From: Liolophura sinensis
Lineage: Eukaryota > Mollusca > Polyplacophora > Chitonida > Chitonidae
Assembly: GCF_032854445.1 (NCBI RefSeq)
Contig: NC_088295.1
Location: forward strand, 42,953,385 to 43,017,384
DNA length: 64,000 bases
Direction: 5' to 3'
Position 1 is the first letter of the stretch. The number at the start of each line of letters is the position of its first letter. A program made the translations under genes and the position numbers. Shown here in pieces: positions 49,052 through 59,351 of the stretch. Under the pieces are notes generated by a model. That model saw nothing but the letters and a program-made list of their open reading frames with translations, did not search any database and was not told where the DNA came from.

Positions 49052-52000
49052 ATGGAGATAATCCTGAACTTTGAGCCAGATTATGGCTACGTGGTCATCG
49101 TGGTCGCCTTGTCTTGGGTTTTCCTAAACTGGCTTGGTATGAATGTTGTATGGGCGAGACATATTTTCAATGTACCGGTAAGTTTCCTTGGTTCAAGATT
49201 GGGCCTATCGGGATGTACCAAATCACAGCCCTCGACAGGGGGCACATTTTAGCTGTATTTCCATGTAAAGTCGTAATTTTGAATTTACTGTCTCAAACGT
49301 GATTTTTTTATTTCAATATGTACTGGAATTGGTGCTGAAAAGGAAACAACAAACATTCTAATGAATGAAATATCAAATCAGTTTGTATACATTAATAAAG
49401 ATTCCCAGAACACCCCTGAACTGTCTGTTCCCCTTTGCTATGGAATGTGCCATCCTGTTGCTGATACAAGCTGCACTCGAGGTTGAAAAGTGGGGCGGTT
49501 GTGGGTGTGATTCTGCAAATTGAGCGCTTCGAGGAATAACCATGACGAACATAGTTGTTAGTGGAGACTATGGTTACGTAATATTTGTGTGCATTGCGAG
49601 TATATTCCTTTTGCTATGGCTGTCAAATCAAGTGATGAAGGCACGGAAAATGTACGAGGTCTCGGTAAGTTCTCATAATGTCGAGTGTGAAGAGACCTTC
49701 ATGCTTGTACTCTAGTCATTAGCCTGATAAATTAGACGTTGTAGGCTATGGTAAGCATACAAGGCCTAATTCACGTGTACATGTACAACTACGTGTACGA
49801 TGTATTCAAAATAGGCGTCAGAAATGAAAATTGTTTTTTTCATTCTTCATCATATCTTTCTTCATTTTCCTTAAAACTATACTGGATATTCTTTCCTTTC
49901 CATGTACTTCCTTTACAGATTGACTGGTGTTAATAGACATAGGCAAGTCAATCCCCCCTTTTGAACAGCATTCCCAGAAGGTCAGAAAACTAAGAATGGG
50001 GAATGGTAGGTAATTGAGAATGAAGAAATAGAATTTCTGAAAATAAAGAAGCAATAAGATACATTCTGTGTTTAACTTTGATCCTTCCTCTGTTTCAGTA
50101 CCCAACCATGTACAGCTCGCACTCGGACATTTTCAACTGTTATCAGAGAGCCCACCAGAACACGTAAGCCATTCATTAGGGGAGTGGGGGAAGGGTAGGG
50201 GTTGCACGTGGGCCTATAATATTGTGACCAGATTTCCTCTGAATCTTATAAACTCACAATATTCCATTTTGTGCACCATAAACCTTTGGTCATGTTACCG
50301 AATGTTTTGCAAGTTGGAATTTTTGCGACCACACATGCCTGGACTGGCAATGTTCCTTGATATAAAGAATTCAAAATATTTGTTTTTGGCTGTATCAGGC
50401 AGCTCTGTAGGTCACTCTGCCTACCTCTCTGTAAGTTTGTCATGTCTTTTCATTGAATTTTGGCAGCATATTTTTTGTGAATGCCATGTGAATTTGCACT
50501 TGTTGTAATGTTACCTTTTAAGAGTCTTACTTATTTGGGGAGTACGGATAAATGTTAAGGTTACTGAATAGTATTGTGGTTAACCATTTTTGGATGTTCC
50601 GGACTGAATGAATGGATTGGACAGTATTTGTGTAAAACTATAGCAGTGCACCTAGTTCATGAAAATAAGCACAAATACATACATGCTAGACTGACAAAGA
50701 AGGTCCGGTATTGCCATTTCTTAAACATTATTAGATAGTTCATTACAATATTTGGGTGTAAATATGTTTACAAATGGCCTGAAATTGCATTTATTCATGA
50801 ATTATGCTATTAAGTCCGTGAAGTGTATATTATTTTTTTAGTACTTAATCATCACTCATGTGCCATATATTACATGTGTACATTTTGTTTGCAGTTTGGA
50901 GTATTATCCTCTGTTCATTGTACTGCTGCTATTAGGAGGATTGCAGTTTCCTGTGAGTTATCTCCCCTTTAATTCATATAGTTACTACATGCATATACAG
51001 TGGACTCTGTCAACGCCCACACCTTAATTAACGGACATCTTGTCGAAACCGACAACGTTTCATGGTCCGTTTTCTGCTCCATTTGACAGTAATGTCAGTT
51101 GCCTTCAGTAAACTGACTCCTATCTAATCCAATGCAGCACGACCTTCGACGGAGTCCGAGTTTGGCTTCAACTTGCCTGCTCGCCAGGTGACTGAAAATC
51201 AGAGGGTAGGGAGATAATTTGCTTACGTGAACTCTTGCCTACTTCAGCAGGTGGCGATCTCCTGTCTGGATATTGTATCATACCTCCTGCGGAGATCAGA
51301 GTTTAGTCACTGTGTGACTGAAAGATGAATCTGACACTGAGTCAGTAAAAATGAGTCAGTAAAAATGCCTCAACAACAGTTGCCGTCATAATTTTCCCCG
51401 CTATTGCCCTGGTAACATTCTACCGTGGCCAGCAGACCAGCAAAGCGTCGCCGTGTAGAAATGAAATTAAGTGATAAAGTTCGATTTTTTGTAAAGTAAT
51501 TATGCGTATGTACTTAAGTTAAGTACAGATCAGCTTCTTTCCATAGTTTGTTGCTATGCATCACTGTGCTCTTTAACAAGTTTAATTAAATGTATATGTA
51601 TGTACAATACACATCTTGTTGTTGTAGGCTACTTGCCCATATTGTCTAATGTTTAGACACCTTGTCTAAACCGACATTTTTGTTCGGTCCCAAGGACAGT
51701 CGGTTTGCACGGAGTCCAGTGTACATGTACTCTCTTACATGTCTGTGATACAGACAAATTATGGCTTTTCATTCTTAAATAACAGTTTAATTATGTTTTA
51801 TCTGATCAAGGATTTAAATCTTATTGTCCAAGGTAATACATGTAATACATGTATGCAGCACAGCAGTTAGCCCAAAGCTAAGCTGGAAGTTCCTACCGCA
51901 CCGCCTAGCTTCGGTCAGACAGACTTCCACACAATTTCACAAAAGAAAAGCGGCTCGAACCCTACCTTATTTTTGCTATCTACTGACTCCCTAAATTGCC

Positions 52001-54023
52001 TGAAATATAATATGTCAAAGCCAGTGAAAAGTGAAAATTCTATCCCACCCAACGTCCTGTTTTATACAGGGCATGCAATTCTTAGAGAATGTTGGGTAAG
52101 ATAAAATTTTCGTGTCCCATCACCCTGCCCGAAGACGAAAAAAAAAATATGACCGAAGCTGGACATTACAGTAGGCATGTCCAGCTTAGCTTTTAGACTA
52201 CATTGCAGTGTATTGAAAGAATATGCAGAAACTATAAATAATTGAAATTCTGGTAATCTGTGCTTTTATTCATGTTGTGAATGAACATTTTGCCACTATC
52301 CCCTCAGAGCCACATGTCGGACATTTCAGGAAAACTGCTTTCTTAACCTCACAATTTGGGAAAATATTTTTGTGTTTTTTTCTGCTGAGGCATGGAGATT
52401 AAGATGTCATGCTTACAGTAATGAGGATCAGGTTGAAAAAAGGGTGAAGCTTTTTGTGATTGATATTATATAACATATGAATAGTCAATTTGCTATTGGT
52501 CATCTTTGTTGAACATTTATCCTTTGTTATGTAAAAGTTATCTAATCCATATGACTATGTTGGTTTTTGCAGAAAGTCAGTGCTCTGTCAGGTTTGATCT
52601 GGATTGCAGGCAGAGTTGCTTATGCCAAAGGATATTACACCGGAAGTAAGTACCCTCTAAATTTGAACCACCCAAATGTTCAAAATTCAATTTATTTACT
52701 CTGCTACACAGAAAAGAACTGGCATACTTACTCTCTTTTGCATACTGTTATGTAATAGATAGTCGTTTTTTGTTTTCAACTGGTTTTCATTGGACTCATG
52801 GCATTCTATTTGATTAACAGTGAATCAAATGTAACATTACACCAACTTATCACATTTCTGCACTACAGTTTGTACCACAGAGCAAGTAGTTCGTAAAAAA
52901 ATTCCATGAAACATGTCATCTCAATGAGGAACTCGTAAAACAGTGGGTATATATACACTCATAAAACACTTATCAAGTAAACAAGCACTGCAATGCCACA
53001 GAAGAAAACGGGGTGTTCTGCTGCAATTAGGACCTTTGGTGTCGCTAGTCCTTGAGTCTCCCATTTGCTGTTACAATTGATAAATTATGTCACAAATTTA
53101 GCATCAGTATTTAAGGATATTATAGTGTCACTTTTTAATAATTCGTTTCTTGCAAACTTTGTTCCAACCCTGGAGTGAATATCAGTTTTGTCATACAAGT
53201 GGCTGTTTTGGCATCCCTTTTGGGGTAGCAGATCACCATGGAATGTTATGGTTTTCTCTGTGTTCTGCCTTGTTTCCTTCATCTGTAAGCCCTCCCCTGT
53301 CAATATGACAGTGAAATATTCTTTAATAAAACATCAAATGCCGATAGGGGCCTTTGTGGCCAAAGAGGTTAGCACGTCAGCTTGGAGCAATGACCCAGGA
53401 GCCTCTGTGAGTTCAAGTCCAGCTTATGCTGGCTTCCTCTTCGGTCGTAAGTGGGAAGGTCTGACAGCAATCTGTGGATGGTTGTGGGACTTCCGCGGGC
53501 TCTGCTTGGTTTCTTCCCCCCCATAATGCTGTCCGCCGTCAGTATAAGTGAAATATTCATGAGTACGTCTTAAAGCACCAATCATATAAATAAATAAATC
53601 AAAGGCAAATACAGTAAATCAAATACATTAAATCAAATACAGTAAATCAAATACAGCAAATCATCCTAACCATTTCATAACGTACCTTTTCTGAGATTAA
53701 CAGAGCTCTCACAATCATCAGCTTAGTCATGGGCAGAATTTTAGGCCATTTACAGCAGTAACAAAACACCATCAGGCGAAACAGTCTTGTACTTGTGAAT
53801 CTGACTGCCTTTGCATAAGCATACCAAGCACAGTATATAAAAAGTATGTATGAAGAAAAATCAGTCATGGAGTTCTCTCCCTTTATGACAATGTCTATTT
53901 TCTTTACACTGATTCCTTGCAGATCCAGACAAGAGGATGCGTGGCGTTTTTGGCTATGTCGGTCTCATCGTTCTATTCATCAACACCATCATCTTCGCTC
54001 TGAAACTGCTACAGTGGATTTAG
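49052..54023 (+). CDS. MGST3: Microsomal glutathione S-transferase 3, alternative exon 1a form
   Basis: Exons 49052-49177, 50099-50163, 50895-50952, 52573-52645 and 53923-54023 join in phase to 140 residues (human MGST3 is 152). MAPEG-family membrane enzymes of the ER use glutathione to conjugate electrophiles and reduce lipid peroxides. Helix 1 is in exon 1 (YGYVVIVVALSWVFLNWLG). The family loop YPTMYSSHSDIFNCYQRAHQ, extending NT, is in exon 2. Helix 2 (LEYYPLFIVLLLLGGL) is in exon 3, helix 3 (SGLIWIAGRVAYAKGYYTG) in exon 4, and helix 4 with KRMRGVFGYVGLIVLFIN in exon 5. The C-terminus ends in LLQWI and lacks the Cys-containing tail of the mammalian enzyme. It diverges from DONSON. Confidence 0.93.
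49542..49664 (+). CDS. MGST3: Alternative first exon 1b of MGST3
   Basis: An ATG-initiated exon of 41 codons ends at a consensus donor (CTCG|GTAAGT) in phase 0, as exon 1a does, so either can join 50099. It encodes a second version of helix 1 (GDYGYVIFVCIASIFLLLWL) and a basic turn (VMKARKMYEVS). It shares the DYGYV motif and helix placement with exon 1a (PDYGYVVIV). Exon 1b lacks an acceptor with a good pyrimidine tract, so the two are most likely alternative promoters. The product would have 139 residues. Confidence 0.85.
50998..51721 (+). mobile_element. Non-autonomous DNA transposon with TA target site
   Basis: Left end CAGTGGACTCTGT and right end GGAGTCCAGTG form an inverted repeat flanked by TA on both sides. 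Internal blocks mirror each other (GTCGAAACCGACAACG near the left, GTCTAAACCGACATTT near the right). TA plus CAGTGG ends are typical of Tc1/mariner/pogo-type elements. There is no transposase frame. It lies in an MGST3 intron. Confidence 0.7.
51874..52193 (+). mobile_element. MITE with 14-bp inverted ends
   Basis: AAAGCTAAGCTGGA at the left is matched by TCCAGCTTAGCTTT at the right. Secondary inverted blocks (TTCGGTCAGAC and GACCGAAGC) lie inside. Non-coding, in the MGST3 intron next to the TA-flanked element. Confidence 0.65.
53347..53600 (+). mobile_element. tRNA-derived SINE, near full length
   Basis: Head GGGGCCTTTGTGGCC, then AATGACCCAGGAGCCTCTG, GTGAGTTCAAGTCCAGC, the GGTCGTAAGTGGGAAGGTC block and tail AAATAAATAAATC. 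Same family as 33812-34077, more diverged. It lies in the last MGST3 intron. Confidence 0.85.
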
Positions 54024-56214
54024 CATGCCAGAGCCTTAACTGCGTCACTGGGTTATCTGCATACTGATATACATGTATGCTACATATTGAAATAAGGTGT
54101 TCACATTAGCCTTATTCCGAACAGTTTTAAGAAAATGAGCTACAATTTAAAGTGAAAGTGTATAATGCAGTCATTTCAGGACCTGCAATAAAGATGTGTT
54201 CACATTTGCATCATTCTCAAAATCCCCAATTCTAAAGATTTACAGTTTCTTACAACATGTTTGAAACAAGTTTCATCAGAACATTACAGAAAACATCACT
54301 AAGAATTATTCAGCTAACATCTGTGCCATTTTCAACACGGGGTTAAAATTCATGAACAAAGACTTAGACAGGGACTAAATCCTACTCTGCTTTGATATGA
54401 TATCAGCGATGGATTTGAATCCATGAAGGAGATTTGTTTGCTGTGTCAGAGTATACCACAACACATGTGAAATGCACTTCGACATTATCAAGTTACTAAT
54501 AGCTGAGGGTGATTTTTTTTCGTTGATATGTATGTAGAGAAACTCTTGTAGATGTAGAAGAAAGCTTTGTAGCTATGCAAATTGATTTTAATGTTATATT
54601 TGTAATTCTCATGAGTTTCTGTTGATCACACAGGTATCTACGTTGTCAGCTTTTAGAATGGTTTTAACACATTTTAATAGCTGTTGAAAGTGATTGAGGA
54701 AAGGCGTGGTGAAATGTGATTCACATTAATACCTTTTTATGCAATTTTTCAAAGAATATTCAAAATAGAAAATATTAAAACTGTAAAACGTAGTTTGTAA
54801 AGAACTTGTTGTTTCAAGCTGTTCTGAAATGTTGTCTGTTGATTGCTGAAACTTTTCACATTGTTGACCCCCATCCCCCCCCCCCCTAAAAAAACAGTTG
54901 CTGAAAAATTTTCACATGGTAGTACATCTGTAAGGGTTAACTGGAAGTGAATGCTATAGGTCTTGTTTTCCAAGGGACTTACCCTATATATATATATATT
55001 TATGCATCATGTGCACTTTTATCAAATTTATTCTTGAATGAAATGTAAAGATTTACCAATAGTCCATTTGTATTTTAAAACTTGATGTACATTTACGTCA
55101 GACATATTTGCTCACTTTGAATATAAAATAAATATTTGTGTTTTTTAGGTATAAGACGGAAAAGCATGATGCGTTGTTTGTTTGTACTTGTTTTTTATTT
55201 ACTTGATTTGTGTTATATGACAAACTCAAGAATATTTCACTTGAACGAGGGCAGCCAGTATTATGGCAGGAGCAAACCACATGAACTCAAAACCCACTGT
55301 GACGAATATTTTGAAACATTGGAGAACTGTGGAGTGTAAAGAAATAATTTGCACAGTTTTATGAAGCTTGAAGTCTTTATTGACACAAACGTATCATTTT
55401 AAGCATCATTTTGATAATAATATTATTTTTTTCTGAAAAAATTGCTTTAGAGTTCGAAAAGTTTGGATTTACTGTAATTACGTCAAACAATATGTCGGAT
55501 TTGAGGCCGGTTATCACTGGTAACACGTATGATCATTTCCCAATGATAACACTGTATTTACCAACTATCAGGGTGTCGTCACTTTCTTGGTTTTGCTATT
55601 TATGTTGAAGTCTGTTATATTCAGACTGTGGTTGTGTTATCGGTCAAAGGCTGTAAAACATACCTATCCACCTTCGCTGGATTCCAAGGCGATTCAGGCT
55701 CTCCAGATGGTACATCTTACCTGGACTTAGAGGAAAAGACCTCTAAGATCAAAGTAGGCATCACTAAGGAGACCACTTGAAACTATGCATAAACACACTT
55801 TCATTCATTTTTATTTTTATTTTTTTCAGATTTTTTGTTAAAGGAGTTAAAGACGCTTAAACATTTGACTTCTTCGGTGGGCTTTAATGGACCATACTTC
55901 CAGAGGTTAAGAATTCTGACGTCACAGTAAATTTGTTCATTTCTAATATCGACACTGAATACTAGAATAACTCTTTTTAACCATGAGGGAAAGATTACTA
56001 AAATAACATTCCCAGAAATTCCCTCCTGGTGAACATCAGGAAAAAAGGTGACGTTGAACACTCTCATTGGAAATATAAGTGAAAGTGTTTTACGCATAGT
56101 TTTTAGTTTCTATTATGAACCTTACTTCATATTTGAGCTGTCTTTTAATTTAACACAGCGATTTCTTATCACGCCAGGATTGTGACAAGAGAGATATTTT
56201 CAATTTTGCAGGAG
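54024..56214. other. MGST3 3' UTR and intergenic DNA
   Basis: AATAAA hexamers at 54187 (164 bases past the stop) and 55127 (followed by a T/TG-rich tract) are candidate ends of the MGST3 mRNA. A (TA)n tract is at 54985-55000 and a reverse SINE fragment at about 55200-55260 (CTCAAGAATATTTCACTTG). No further coding exon was recognised. Confidence 0.5.
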
Positions 56215-56420
56215 AAAGCGATTATGGATACTATAACGACCGTACTGAATAGAGAGCAAATCCAGAGCATCGACGACTGTGATAGTTGGCCGGTGGTCAA
56301 CTGTGCATGTAAATGCATAAATAGCAGCTAATTACACGTCTCTTTGCACCATGGCTTAAGCCGAATTAGGTAAAAAAAAAAAAAAAGCAGTGATTTTCAT
56401 TGCAATTTGTTAGACGTCAC
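56215..56420 (+). repeat. Dispersed repeat family A, copy
   Basis: Carries ACCGTACTGAATAGAGAG, GTGATAGTTGGCC, CATGTAAATGCATAAATAGC, GCACCATGGCTTAAGC and GAATTAGGTAAAAAAA blocks. Confidence 0.65.
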
Positions 56421-56564
56421 TGGTCCAGAATTTTACCCATATGCCATGCACATATCTCGCCATGTAGCATTTCTTAGATCGGTATGTTGCGCGAAGATTT
56501 CAGGCAGCCTCACTAGTGTCTGTGTCAAGATTAGTCCGTCAAACACATTCACCCTAAAGTTTGA

Positions 56565-56850
56565 AACCGGCCCCTATAGCACATTTGGTCGAGCGTCCCT
56601 TTCGGGAGCTGTAGATCCAAGCTCAATCCTGGGTCGAGTCACACCTAAGACTTTAAAAAAGAAGAGGAAGTTGTAACTTTCTCGCTTGGCGTTCAGCATG
56701 AAGGGGATAGTGCAATGACTGGTTGACCCGTATCAGTATAATGGCTCGGGCGGGGCGGCTTATCTGTCTTATACCGCCATCATAAAAAAAACTGATGATT
56801 GCGTCTGTTTGCATGAATGGGCCCTAATTTCTTTCTTTGTACTTTCTTGG
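56565..56850 (+). repeat. Second tRNA-like SINE-type repeat
   Basis: GCCCCTATAGCACATTTGGT, GAGCGTCCC and CTCAATCCTGGGTCGAGTC resemble a decayed tRNA head with A- and B-box regions. The body is unlike that of the main SINE. There is no clear tail or target duplication. Confidence 0.4.
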
Positions 56851-59265
56851 TTCTCTGCTGGGTTTTGTTGAATGCTGTTTTGGACATGGGCCTTTCGATT
56901 ATAAACCCAGAACGTCTGTTAAGGTTGACGGCTGGTACACGAGTGTCTATTTCGACGACAAGATCCCATCTTGTAACCTATCTGGACAGCGCTTTACGAC
57001 ATTTCCTTAGTCACATAGTATAGAACGAATTAAGTGCCGTGGGAGTAATTCTCTTGTAGAACGTTAACGGTGTGATGACTGATGTAAGTATATTTGAGAT
57101 GTAGAATACAAGCACATTTAAGATACAGAATCTATGGATAGGCTAGGGACGCGTTTATTTCACAGGTCTGAACAATCAGGGCAGACAGAACAGCAATCGA
57201 GTGTGGAGGGAACCTCGTGGAACATGTACTGTCTCTATCAGGTGGAGAGGGGTGATGCAGTGGGAACTGCGACATCACACCATTGGTAACGCACCACATA
57301 CAGCTTCCGCTTTGCTAAATTTAAAGCTAGGCTGTCTCTACGTTTTCGCCGGTTTGACTGATGCCTTTGGTAGCACAGTTCTTGCACTTGGTAAGAACTC
57401 TCAAACGAATGGCCTAAAAGGAAACAATAGCGTATTCGTTGTTCTATGAAGTTGTATTGGAGTCTGGAGTGACGCTGCTGAAGAGCACTGAATCAAGGTT
57501 TACACCAACACAGTAGCAGACTGCAAAACATTTCTTGCTAGTTTGGTTAAACCTGGAAACAATTAAGTGAAAAATTCTTGAATACTACGTTAAATACCAG
57601 ACTGAGTGAAAGAAATAACTACGTGTATATAAGGTTTGCAGCACTCGATATTACGCACACATAATAAAGCATCACTGAACAGAAAGGTAATTGAGCGTTT
57701 TATCTTTGCATTGCATGAAACAAACTTGACATCACTGCTGTACTGTAAGCGAAATGTAGGCCTTTGGTCCGTACATTGGCGTATATCTCTATAGTCATAA
57801 ATACAGAAAGTTTGGAATATAGGTCTATAGTTCTTAATTTTCTTGGGTGGTTACCAATTGTAGTGTGTGCAGAGCAGATCAGTATGCACTACATCACTTA
57901 ATAGTTTGTCCCACGATGTGTACTGTATAAAGAAAGACTTTCAAAACTTTTACATTTATCGCTTTAGACATAGGAGAGGTTTTTCTTTACCTTCTGTTTT
58001 ATCCAAGTATAAATGAGAACTGAATGTATTGTTAACAGAAAGAAGTCAATAAGATTTAAGTATAAATGGAAAAAGCTGATTTGGTTTATGACATGATTAA
58101 ATCATCTTTCCTTTTTATTAGGCCTGTGCATCTATATCGGCACAATTTATTGAGTATGTACATGTGGAAGTTACGAAAAAAGTCAAACGCCCATGCAAAT
58201 GAATCTTGTTCAAAAATATAGACCTGTATTTATGTCACAATTTAGCTTCTTAACTCACACCACTGAACACATTAGACACAAATATAAGAGGTACGTATAT
58301 AGCGCACTCCTGGGACACACATATAAGCGTCATACTGAATATGCATATTTGGCTTGCATATGCATGTAATGAAAATTTAACCCATATCTATTAGATCTAT
58401 CTATCTAATGATAGATCTGTTAGATTAATGTCATAATTTCTGTGTTCTTGAGACAGAGAGGTGGCGCAGAAGTTTTGCAGTATATGTAGTTTTTGTTAAC
58501 ACAGTTTCCTTATACGATACCATTGTTTTCTCATAACTTAAGGTATGAGTGATAGACGTTAGCAGTGTGTCCACAAAACGTCATCGCAAAGGCAGGAAAC
58601 ATTGGACTATATAGGCCTACACATGTAGCTCAGGCCCAAAAGACTTTAGGCGGGAAACACGCCTTATATACCGGTACCAGGAGAGCAGTTCTCCAAAAGA
58701 TATGTCAAACTAAAATCATAACACGAGGTGTTTCTAACATGTTATATAAACCTTATAAATGAAACTATAAAATGTGATGGTTAAGTCCCACCTTAATGCA
58801 CTTATTTGTGGGCAACTTACTTCAGATCCATATATGTTCTTTCATAGTAAACCAATTGACAGTTTATACGATGTTTTCTTCACATTTCTCGGTTAACCAA
58901 AACACGTGTTGACAAATTTGAGATGAATTGATGCAGTTTAAGTATGATATATGGATATGCATTTATGCTAGCAGAATGAATACTCGTCATTAATTTCTTT
59001 GTATGCCAATCCTCTAACAAATTTTCATAAAATTCATTGTAATATGCGTACAGTAATGCAGAGTCAGATCATCTAAGACTAAATCTTTCTCCGAAGAATG
59101 GAGAATGGGTATGAGTAGATTTGCATAATTTCCTTTGTACACGTGGATGAAAAAGACAAAATATAAGTGTTTACAAATATTACGCACGTTGGATTCTAGT
59201 CTCGGTGTATACTTCCATTTGTGAACAAGGTTTTTCCATAGTGTTCTCTATGACAGCATGCCTGT
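56851..59265. other. Intergenic, no gene seen
   Basis: AT-rich with scattered short frames, none with recognisable product or paired splice sites. A SINE 3' remnant is at about 57560-57625 (AGTGAAAAATTCTTGAATAC). Confidence 0.5.
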
Positions 59266-59271
59266 TTTATT
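59266..59271 (-). other. Polyadenylation signal, MOLO1-like gene
   Basis: AATAAA on the minus strand about 80 bases past the stop at 59352. Confidence 0.5.
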
Positions 59272-59351
59272 CCCAGAATTTGTTGCTAAGGAATGTCACG
59301 AGAGCAAGGAAGAGGCCTGTGGTGCCAAGGTTATCCCACAGGCACCGCTTT

